A DNA stretch of 64,000 nucleotides. Origin: an uncultured Granulosicoccaceae bacterium. Lineage in GTDB: Bacteria; Pseudomonadota; Gammaproteobacteria; Granulosicoccales; Granulosicoccaceae. The DNA lies in NCBI GenBank assembly GCA_938006335.1, contig CALLMF010000019.1, positions 28,598-92,597 of the forward strand, written 5' to 3'. The notes beneath the pieces are model-generated. The model saw only the letters and a program-made list of their open reading frames with translations, had not been told where the DNA came from and did not search any database. The position numbers were made by a program, and so were the translations under genes. Positions 6,568-14,020 of this stretch are shown here, piece by piece (position 1 is the first letter of the stretch; every line of letters begins with the position of its first letter).

Positions 6568-9485
6568 CGTTGGTTTCTCCGGGAGTTGAGCGAACCTTCT
6601 GTCAGCGCATCCTTGAAGGGGCGTTCGATATTGACCGCCACGTGGGTGTGATAGCGCAACACATCAGGCGAGGTTGGCTGACCGGGCGGAGGCTGCACCT
6701 CTTCGAACACTGGCCAGACACCGGTTTCTCCGGGGGCGGCCAGGGTAATCGCTACCTTCAGGTCATACCATGCAGCCTGACCGGTCACCGGATCAGAGTT
6801 GGTGATCGACTTGCCCTGGTCTGCTGGCAACAGTTCCGATATCAGGTGGTTCATCAGGAATCCTTCATTGGATTCCGGTGCATCCTTGGACAAGCCCCAG
6901 GTGCCTTTCTGCTTGCCAATGGCGTTCCATGTCCAGACGGTGTCAGGGTTGCAACCTTCCATCAGCTTGATCTGGCAGCGGATCTTGCCATGATGGCTTT
7001 CGACCCACACCCACGACAGGTCCGGGATACCCATGGACACGCCGCGAGCACGGTTCATGTACAGGTAGTTCTTTGTCATGATCTGTCGCAGCCAGGCATT
7101 CTGGCTGTCCCAGGAGTGATACATGAACATCGGCCGCTGATTGACCGCGTGAAACCGGTAGGTCGAGTTGTCTACCTGCTGCTCCTCGAGCGGCACGTAC
7201 CAGTCCGGCAAGGGATCAAAGTGATCGATCAGGCGCTGCCTGTCCTCCGGATCTGTCGGGCAGGGTCCATCATAGATGCCCTGCCCTGCCAGACGAAACT
7301 TCTGCAGCGTTTCAGAGTAGATTTCCATGACTATCGGGCCGTCCTCGGCATTGAAGCCGACCGACTTGGCCCACGCCAGGTAGTCGCGATTAGCAAAACG
7401 GTAGTAGCGCTGTTCGGGGGGGAGCTTGTGCTCGAAGAAGCAACCGTTATCGATGTAGCGCTGCCATTGATCGGTATTCGGAGCACCACGCATGTGCGAC
7501 TCTCCATCCTCGCCGCGCCATCCGGCAAGAAATCCGATTCCCGGCGCCTTTTCCCAGCGCGTGATGAAGTCCTGGTAGCCGGTGAACTTGGCGCTGCCAT
7601 CTTCCTTGACCAATGCCGGGAAGCCCAGACGCGTACCAATATCGATGAGCACTTCCTGCCAGGAGCGCACGTCGCGATCGATGTCCACGATGGGCTGGCG
7701 AATCGCATCACAAGCCGCATGCGGCTCCGAGATCGGGCGATCCAGCATGGAGATCGTATCGAAGCGCTCGAGGTAGGTCGTGTCGGGCAAGACGAGGTCC
7801 GAGAAGTTGACCATCTCCGAGTGGAATGCATCGCTGGTGACGATGAACGGGATTCGATAGTCACCGTGTTCGTCCTTCATGCGAAGCATTTCCTGCACTT
7901 CGCCGGTATTCATGCTCGAGTTCCAGCCCATGTTGGCCATGAACAGGATCAGTGTGTCGATCTCGTAGGGATCGGCGTTCACGGCATTCGTGATCACCAT
8001 GTGCATCAGTCCGTGCGCAGCTATGGGCGCCTCCCAGGAATAGGCCTTGTCGATACGCAGTGGCTTGCCATCGGCGTCGATGGCGAGATCCTCGGGGCCC
8101 ATCGGAAAACCCAGCGGGGGCGACTTTAGCGGCGTGTTCGGCGCCATCTCTCGCGCGGGCTTGATGGGCGGCGCAATGTGTTTGGGGTACGGCGGCTTTG
8201 CCAGATGCGAGCCTGGAGCGTCCACCGCGCCCAACAGCATCTGCACCAGATGGATGGCCCGGCAGGACTGGAATCCGTTGGAGTGAGCGGACACACCGCG
8301 CATGGCGTGCATGGCGACAGGTCGACCGATGAAACGCTCATGGCGCCGTCCGGTCCAGTCTGTCCACGGGGTCTCGATGGTGATGCTCTCCTTGAACGCC
8401 ACCTCCGCCATCTCGAGAGCAAGCCGCTCGATGGTCACTGCCTCCACGCCACACCGCTCTGCGACAGCCGCAGGTGCATAGTCATCCGAGAGGTACTTCT
8501 CTGCGACGAGGGTCATTACCGTCTTGACGCGTACACCGTCGGCCGATTCGAACTCACCGAACAGGGACGGGCGCGCTGTATCACTGCGGGTCGCGGCATC
8601 CCAGGCGACAAGCGCGTCGCTCTCCATATCGTGAGTGAGAATCTCGCCCGCCTCGTCACGAAGCATCAAACCGTGCGAGGAGGTACCCGGTGCATCGATC
8701 ACCAGCTGACTCGAATTGGTGTAGCGGATCAGGTAGTCCCAATCGAAATTCTCGGTTTTCAGCAGTACGTGCACGAAGGCCAGTGCCAACAGCCCGTCTG
8801 TGCCCGGACGGATGCCCACCCACTCATCAGCGATGGCCTGATAGCCGGTGCGCACCGGGTTGATCGCAACGAACTTCGCACCCCGGGACTTGAGTTTCTC
8901 GAGCCCGATCTTGATCGGGTTTGACGCATGGTCCTCGGCCACGCCCCACATCATGAAGTACTTGGCGTGGTCCCAATCGGGGTCGCCAAACTCCCAGAAG
9001 CTCTGGCCGGTGGTGTACAGGCCACCCGCGGCCATGTTGACCGAACAGAAACCGCCATGCGCTGCCCAGTTGATGGTGCCGAACTGTGTGGCCCAAAGTC
9101 CGGTGAGCGCCTGCATCTGGTCACGCCCGGTGAAAAACGCGAGGCGCTTGGGGTCGGTCGCGCGGATCTTGCGCAGCCGCCCGGTGAGCAGCTCCAGCGC
9201 ATCCTCCCAGCTGATGGGCTCGAACTCACCAGCGCCGCGCTCGGTGCCCGCCTTGCGAATCATGGGCTGGCGAAGCTTTGCCGGGCTCTTCTGCTTCATG
9301 ATGCCGGCGTTACCCTTGGCGCAGAGCACCCCCTTGTTGACCGGGTGGTCGGGGTTACCCTGGATGAAGCGGATTTCACCGCCCTCCAGGGTGACATCGA
9401 TCCCGCAGCGGCAGGCACACATGTAACAAGTGGTGGATTTCACCTCCTGTTGGTCATGGTTCTCGAATTGGGGGCGCGCGGCCAT
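6564..9485 (-). CDS. soeA: Molybdopterin oxidoreductase catalytic subunit, probable sulfite dehydrogenase SoeA
   Basis: A 973-residue bis-MGD enzyme of the DMSO reductase superfamily. The N-terminal 4Fe-4S site is visible as C20, C23, C27 and C55 (CYMCACRC and GVLCAKG). The ATG at 9485 puts the protein start just before this motif; further upstream the frame runs antisense to the next gene and lacks family sequence. There is no twin-arginine signal, unlike exported DmsA, PsrA and PhsA. A Tat-less catalytic subunit with a four-cluster FeS protein and a DmsC-like anchor matches SoeABC, which oxidises sulfite to sulfate on the cytoplasmic side. An undefined DMSO reductase-family role is the alternative. 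Confidence 0.72.
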   Translation of the reverse strand: MAARPQFENHDQQEVKSTTCYMCACRCGIDVTLEGGEIRFIQGNPDHPVNKGVLCAKGNAGIMKQKSPAKLRQPMIRKAGTERGAGEFEPISWEDALELLTGRLRKIRATDPKRLAFFTGRDQMQALTGLWATQFGTINWAAHGGFCSVNMAAGGLYTTGQSFWEFGDPDWDHAKYFMMWGVAEDHASNPIKIGLEKLKSRGAKFVAINPVRTGYQAIADEWVGIRPGTDGLLALAFVHVLLKTENFDWDYLIRYTNSSQLVIDAPGTSSHGLMLRDEAGEILTHDMESDALVAWDAATRSDTARPSLFGEFESADGVRVKTVMTLVAEKYLSDDYAPAAVAERCGVEAVTIERLALEMAEVAFKESITIETPWTDWTGRRHERFIGRPVAMHAMRGVSAHSNGFQSCRAIHLVQMLLGAVDAPGSHLAKPPYPKHIAPPIKPAREMAPNTPLKSPPLGFPMGPEDLAIDADGKPLRIDKAYSWEAPIAAHGLMHMVITNAVNADPYEIDTLILFMANMGWNSSMNTGEVQEMLRMKDEHGDYRIPFIVTSDAFHSEMVNFSDLVLPDTTYLERFDTISMLDRPISEPHAACDAIRQPIVDIDRDVRSWQEVLIDIGTRLGFPALVKEDGSAKFTGYQDFITRWEKAPGIGFLAGWRGEDGESHMRGAPNTDQWQRYIDNGCFFEHKLPPEQRYYRFANRDYLAWAKSVGFNAEDGPIVMEIYSETLQKFRLAGQGIYDGPCPTDPEDRQRLIDHFDPLPDWYVPLEEQQVDNSTYRFHAVNQRPMFMYHSWDSQNAWLRQIMTKNYLYMNRARGVSMGIPDLSWVWVESHHGKIRCQIKLMEGCNPDTVWTWNAIGKQKGTWGLSKDAPESNEGFLMNHLISELLPADQGKSITNSDPVTGQAAWYDLKVAITLAAPGETGVWPVFEEVQPPPGQPTSPDVLRYHTHVAVNIERPFKDALTEGSLNSRRNQR

Positions 9486-9632
9486 GGCATTCTGGAAGGG
9501 TTGTCTGACCGCACAGCATCGGGGTCTCGCGACATAACCGCCAACGGTTTTTTCTTTTCGGCCGATAAGCACGGTATCGTGCGTTGCGCCAGCCTCGATG
9601 GTGCGCCAATTTCCTGACTTGATCCGCCCGAT

Positions 9633-10583
9633 ATGCCCCACAACTGCATCACACTGATCGGCGGTACCGGCTTCGTTGGTACCGAACTCGTTGTTCGTCT
9701 TGCCGAACGCTACGCCGAGGTACGCGTGCTGACCCGCCGCGCCCGTCGCAGAGCCGACTTCCGTATCCTGCCCAACGTGCGTCAGATCGAGTGTGATGCG
9801 CACGAGCCGACGGCTCTGGCCAATGCCATCGCCGGCTCGGACGCCGTCATCAATCTGGTCGGCATCCTCAACGAATCGGGCTCCGGCAGCAACACAAGCT
9901 TTGGCGGGGCGCACGAAACACTGACCGAAAAGGTCGTGACCGCCTGCCAGAGCACGGGCGTGTCTCGCTATCTGCACATGTCATCGCTCAACGCAGACGC
10001 CGAAAACGGCGGAAGCGAGTACCTCAAGAGCAAGGGCCGCGCGGAGTCACATGTCCGCGCATCCGGTGCTGGCCTGTCCTGGACGATATTCCAGCCGTCC
10101 ATCATCTTCGGGAAGAAGGATGCCTTCTTCAACCGCTTTGCAGGCCTTCTGCGTTCGGTCCCCTGGGTGTTCCCCCTCGCCGTGCCGGATGCTCGCATGG
10201 CGCCCGTGTGGGTCGGGGATGTGTGCCGGGTGATGATCGACTCCATCGATGATCCGGGCGCCAAAGGCAGTACCTACTGCCTCTGCGGTCCGCAGGATTT
10301 CAGCCTGCGGGAGCTTGTGGAATACACCGCCAACACCGCTGGGCTCAGACGTCACGTCATCGGTCTGCCCGACTGGGCAGCGCGCATGCAGGCGGCCGTG
10401 CTTGGCCGCGTACCTGGCAAGCCCTTCAGCCACGACAACTACCTGTCACTGCAGACCGACAGCATTTGCAGGGAAGACTGTCCGCGACAACCCACCTCGC
10501 TCGATGCCATCGTGCCGCGCTACCTTGGTGGTGAGGACTGGACCGGACAACTTCAGGACCGTCGCACCCTGGCGCGACGCTGA
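9633..10583 (+). CDS. NDUFA9-like NAD(P)-binding protein (atypical SDR)
   Basis: A 316-residue protein of the atypical short-chain dehydrogenase group that includes the mitochondrial complex I subunit NDUFA9. The Rossmann motif GGTGFVGTEL is at residues 10-19, with VINLVGILNE in the cofactor region and YLKSKGRAE holding the YxxxK pair. Bacterial members are usually annotated complex I NDUFA9 subunit family protein, but their function is not settled; quinone- or lipid-related roles have been suggested. It is divergent from the soe-like operon across a 147-bp gap and convergent with the peptidase gene. Confidence 0.85.
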   Translation: MPHNCITLIGGTGFVGTELVVRLAERYAEVRVLTRRARRRADFRILPNVRQIECDAHEPTALANAIAGSDAVINLVGILNESGSGSNTSFGGAHETLTEKVVTACQSTGVSRYLHMSSLNADAENGGSEYLKSKGRAESHVRASGAGLSWTIFQPSIIFGKKDAFFNRFAGLLRSVPWVFPLAVPDARMAPVWVGDVCRVMIDSIDDPGAKGSTYCLCGPQDFSLRELVEYTANTAGLRRHVIGLPDWAARMQAAVLGRVPGKPFSHDNYLSLQTDSICREDCPRQPTSLDAIVPRYLGGEDWTGQLQDRRTLARR

Positions 10584-10613
10584 TACCGCCAGCGACTCAG
10601 CGTCCGGTACTGG

Positions 10614-11684
10614 TCAGCTTTCCTGAGCCCGCACCACCAAGGCGTCCATCTGTTCCCGTCGCGCCGCGTGCTCAAGCGCACCGATCTCCGCGGCTTTCGC
10701 ATGGAAGGCCGCGATGTCCTGCCCGACCTCGTCGAACAGCGCGGCAAAAGCCGGGATGTAGCGCCGATAGGTAGAGACCGATACCAGACGCGCGTTGTTC
10801 AGTTCACGACGAAACCATCCGTCGTAGCCCGAGTAGCCATTCCATTTGATCTTCAGCTCCTCGTAGTTCGCGCGCATCTGTTCGAAAGCCGCCTTCTTGC
10901 CAGCGCGTTTGGCCGCGTCGTCGAGATCAGAGGCGTACACCTCTTCCAGTGAGCGACGGGTCACAGCGAGTAACGCCACGAAGTCTTCCCCACGCTCGAG
11001 GGACGCCCGATAGCCGGCAATCCTTGATGCCTCATCGCGAGACTGCAGCCACAGGCGCACGCCCTCTTGTTCGACAAAGCTTGCATACGCCTCGTTGAAA
11101 TCACTGTCGTTTTCGACGTACAGGAGTTGATGTGCCATTTCATGGAACAGTGTGCCGACATAGCGGATGTCCGAGCCACGCAGCATGGTGTCCAGAATCG
11201 GATCATCGAACCAGCCAAGCGTCGAATACGCTGATGCACCACCGATGGTCACGTCGTAACCATCACGCCGAAAGTCGTCCGCGTACTCCAGCGCATCGGC
11301 CTCGGCAAAATAACCGCGGTAGTTCACGCAGCCGGCAATCGGAAAGCACCAGGTGTAGGGACGTAGCGAGAACTCCTCTGCCGCCACGACGTTCCAGGTA
11401 ATGGCCTGGCGCCCGGTTTCAACGTAGGTGCTGTAGCTATCGGTATCGGGAAGCTGCAACACCTCGACGGCAAACCCGCGAGCTTGCCCGAGGGTTTCAA
11501 GCTGTGTGCGCAACACCGGATCGAGCGACTCGTCTGCCAGCAGCTCCGCGACGGGTTGCCGTGCGCGCATCAGCTTCAGATGCCCGCCCGCAGCCTGGGC
11601 GTAATAGCCGATATTGGCGCACCCGCTCACGGTAGCAACAACGGTACCGAGCAGCACGACAGCCACTACCGAAATTGCTCTCAT
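10614..11684 (-). CDS. Predicted zinc aminopeptidase, lipoprotein (COG4324-like)
   Basis: The 356-residue product begins with a lipoprotein signal: a short hydrophobic stretch and then VSGCANIG, so Cys near residue 23 is the probable lipidation site. The HEMAH motif (HExxH zinc ligands) is followed about 14 residues on by NEAYASF, whose Glu would be the third ligand; this arrangement is typical of the predicted aminopeptidase family Aminopep. I chose the ATG at 11684 because it gives a clean signal peptide and avoids overlap with divergent cca. It is probably anchored in the envelope; its substrates are unknown. Confidence 0.82.
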   Translation of the reverse strand: MRAISVVAVVLLGTVVATVSGCANIGYYAQAAGGHLKLMRARQPVAELLADESLDPVLRTQLETLGQARGFAVEVLQLPDTDSYSTYVETGRQAITWNVVAAEEFSLRPYTWCFPIAGCVNYRGYFAEADALEYADDFRRDGYDVTIGGASAYSTLGWFDDPILDTMLRGSDIRYVGTLFHEMAHQLLYVENDSDFNEAYASFVEQEGVRLWLQSRDEASRIAGYRASLERGEDFVALLAVTRRSLEEVYASDLDDAAKRAGKKAAFEQMRANYEELKIKWNGYSGYDGWFRRELNNARLVSVSTYRRYIPAFAALFDEVGQDIAAFHAKAAEIGALEHAARREQMDALVVRAQES

Positions 11685-11733
11685 CAGTGCATCAGACTCA
11701 GGCTTTCTGGCAGATGGAGTGTAGCATCGCCCC

Positions 11734-12951
11734 ATGCAAACCTATCTCGTAGGCGGCGCCGTACGCGACGCCCTGCTCGGACTCGATGTCGCCGACCGCG
11801 ACTGGGTAGTGGTGGGCGCAACCCCTGAAATCATGACGTCCAGCGGCTTCCGCGCAGTAGGCAAGGACTTCCCTGTATTCCTGCATCCCGATACACACGA
11901 GGAATACGCGCTAGCAAGGACAGAACGCAAGTCTGGCACCGGATACACGGGCTTCAGCTTCAACACCTCTGCCGACGTCACTCTGGAGCAGGATCTGTCG
12001 CGACGCGACATCACCATCAACGCGATCGCTCAGGACAAGAAGGGCGACCTGATAGACCCTTACGGCGGCAGGGAGGACCTCGAGGCGCGAGTACTACGCC
12101 ACGTGTCACCGGCCTTTGTCGAAGACCCGGTACGGGTTCTGCGAGTGGCACGCTTCATGGCGCGCTTCGCCCCACTGGGCTTTGCCGTCGCCCCCGAAAC
12201 CATGGGGCTGATGCGCGCCGTGGTGACCTCTGGCGAGGTAGACCACCTGGTCGCAGAGCGGGTCTGGCAGGAGCTCGAAGGGGCACTTGCCGCGCAATCG
12301 CCACGTCACTTCGTGACGACGCTACGCGAGTGCGGTGCACTGGCACGCGTGCTGCCGGAAATCGATGCCGTGTTCGGCGTCCCACAACCCGAGCAGCACC
12401 ACCCGGAGATCGACACCGGCGAACACTCGCTGCAGGTTCTCGAGCAAGCGTGCCGGATGAGCACTGGCCCGGACACACGATTCGCGGCGCTGTGTCATGA
12501 CCTTGGCAAGGGCACCACGCCTGCAGATGAGTGGCCGTCTCACCACGGGCACGAGCAACGCGGCGCTGACCTGCTGGACACGATGACCCAGCGTCTTCGG
12601 GTACCAAAGCGCACACGAGATCTCGCCATCCTGAGCGCACGCTGGCACACGCATGTGCATCGGGTCGAGGAGTTGCGCACGGCGACCTTGGCAAAGCTAC
12701 TGCAAGCACTCGACCCGGCACGACGGCCCGAACGCTTCGAGGCCTTTCTGACAGTGTGCGAGGCCGACGCAAGGGGGCGCTCTGGTCTGCAAGACAGTGC
12801 GTACCCGCAAGCGGACCTGATGCGCAAGGCAGCGGCTGCCTGGCAGGGAGTCGACGCCGCCGCTATCGTTGCCAGCGTCAGCGACAAGATGAAAATTCCG
12901 GACGCTGTTCGTGAGGCTCGATTCAGCGCACTACGTAAGGCACGTGGATAA
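11734..12951 (+). CDS. cca: CCA-adding tRNA nucleotidyltransferase with HD domain
   Basis: Adds or repairs the 3'-CCA end of tRNAs. The 405-residue protein has the class II nucleotidyltransferase head (LVGGAVRDALLG, then DRDWVVVG with the metal-binding Asp pair), the RRDITINAIA motif, and a C-terminal HD phosphohydrolase domain (ALCHDLGKG). This matches the multifunctional gammaproteobacterial form, which also has phosphatase and cyclic phosphodiesterase activities. A TAGCAT hexamer lies 6 nt before the ATG and no Shine-Dalgarno is evident, so the mRNA may be leaderless. Confidence 0.95.
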   Translation: MQTYLVGGAVRDALLGLDVADRDWVVVGATPEIMTSSGFRAVGKDFPVFLHPDTHEEYALARTERKSGTGYTGFSFNTSADVTLEQDLSRRDITINAIAQDKKGDLIDPYGGREDLEARVLRHVSPAFVEDPVRVLRVARFMARFAPLGFAVAPETMGLMRAVVTSGEVDHLVAERVWQELEGALAAQSPRHFVTTLRECGALARVLPEIDAVFGVPQPEQHHPEIDTGEHSLQVLEQACRMSTGPDTRFAALCHDLGKGTTPADEWPSHHGHEQRGADLLDTMTQRLRVPKRTRDLAILSARWHTHVHRVEELRTATLAKLLQALDPARRPERFEAFLTVCEADARGRSGLQDSAYPQADLMRKAAAAWQGVDAAAIVASVSDKMKIPDAVREARFSALRKARG

Positions 12952-13078
12952 CTGAGGTCAGCTCGCCCATCTCAACGGCAGGGCTGACCGCTCGTCGTTC
13001 TCATGAGCTGAATCACGAGCTTCGTCTTTGACTGCCAGCTTGCACGCGTACATTGTTGACATCTGCAACGCGCACCCC

Positions 13079-13107
13079 TTGAGAAGTGCGTGCCCGCTTA
13101 AAATACT
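13079..13107 (+). promoter_or_regulatory. Candidate sigma70 promoter for the polyol dehydrogenase gene
   Basis: TTGAGA at 13079-13084 and AATACT at 13102-13107 are spaced 17 nt apart; a TAAAAT at 13099-13104 is an alternative -10. This would start transcription about 10 nt before the ATG at 13124. No strong ribosome binding site follows. The rest of the 172-bp gap after cca holds an imperfect hairpin (12956-12989) without a T tract. Confidence 0.35.
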
Positions 13108-13123
13108 ACAACTCAGACACCCT

Positions 13124-13897
13124 ATGAAAAAGCTCGATGGCAAGGTCGCTCTGATCACCGGGGCGGCACGCGGAATAGGACGCGCATTCGCCGACGCCTA
13201 CGTCACAGAAGGCGCACGTGTTGCAATTGCTGACATCAACCTCGACGGTGCAGAACAGGCAGCTAGCGCGATTGGCCGCGGCGCGTTTGCCATCGAGATG
13301 GACGTCACCGACCAGGCGAGTATCGAGCAGGGCTTTGACACAGTAGCCCGCGAGGCGGGCCAGCTCGATATCGTCATCAACAATGCGGCACTGTTTGATG
13401 CCGCGCCGATCGTGGACATCACCCGTGAGTCCTTCGACCGCCTGTTCAACGTGAATGTCGCCGGCACTCTGTTCACGTTGCAGGCGGCAGCGAAACACAT
13501 GATCGCGCAAGGTACGGGCGGTAAAATCATCAACATGGCGAGCCAGGCGGGCCGTCGCGGCGAGCCCTTGGTGGCTGTCTACTGCGCCACCAAGGCTGCC
13601 GTCATCAGCCTCACACAGTCCGCCGGCCTGGATCTGATCAAGCACGGTATCAACGTCAACGCGATCTCCCCTGGTGTCGTGGACGGCGAACACTGGGATC
13701 ACGTGGATTCGCTGTTTGCCCACTACGAAAAGTTGCAGCCTGGGCAGAAAAAGGCGCAGGTCGGCGCTGGCGTGCCTTTCGGGCGAATGGGTCAGGCCGA
13801 AGACCTGACCGGCATGGCGGTGTTTCTGGCCAGCTCGGATGCTGACTATGTAGTCGCCCAGACCTACAACGTCGATGGCGGCCAGTGGATGAGCTAA
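13124..13897 (+). CDS. Short-chain dehydrogenase, sorbitol/L-iditol dehydrogenase type
   Basis: A 257-residue classical SDR. TGAARGIG near residue 12 binds the dinucleotide, NNAA replaces NNAG near residue 87, and the catalytic YCATK is near 153. The C-terminal stretches VDGEHWDHVD and VPFGRMGQAEDLTGMA, and the ending YNVDGGQWMS, closely resemble SmoS/PolS sorbitol dehydrogenases, which oxidise hexitols such as sorbitol or galactitol to ketoses with NAD+. I chose the ATG at 13124 because the family starts just before KLDGKVALITG. No polyol transporter is nearby, so the physiological substrate is uncertain. Confidence 0.85.
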   Translation: MKKLDGKVALITGAARGIGRAFADAYVTEGARVAIADINLDGAEQAASAIGRGAFAIEMDVTDQASIEQGFDTVAREAGQLDIVINNAALFDAAPIVDITRESFDRLFNVNVAGTLFTLQAAAKHMIAQGTGGKIINMASQAGRRGEPLVAVYCATKAAVISLTQSAGLDLIKHGINVNAISPGVVDGEHWDHVDSLFAHYEKLQPGQKKAQVGAGVPFGRMGQAEDLTGMAVFLASSDADYVVAQTYNVDGGQWMS

Positions 13898-14020
13898 GCC
13901 GATATCTCGCGTCGTAAGAAGGAATGAAGACGCCGCGCCTGCACCTGTTCGTGAGGCACACGGCACAACCGCTCCGATAGAGTGAGCTTCCTTATCTCTG
14001 GACAACAGGTCTGATCGTCC

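Noticed and set aside
6570..8129. Long open frame on the plus strand opposite the Mo-enzyme gene
   Set aside because: Its sequence is a reverse-frame shadow of the catalytic subunit, with no recognisable domain and no ribosome binding site; GC-rich codon bias on the true strand explains it.
4883..9485. Respiratory DMSO reductase (DmsABC) reading of the operon
   Set aside because: The catalytic subunit lacks the twin-arginine signal expected for an exported DmsA; a cytoplasmic SoeABC-like enzyme fits better, though not proven.
9486..9977. N-terminal extension of the Mo-enzyme frame
   Set aside because: It is antisense to the NDUFA9-like gene and shows no family similarity; the family N-terminus begins at the ATG at 9485.
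13898..14020. Possible riboswitch before the flavoprotein/T-protein gene
   Set aside because: The 123-bp gap shows no tandem aptamer-like helices and no terminator or anti-terminator pair.
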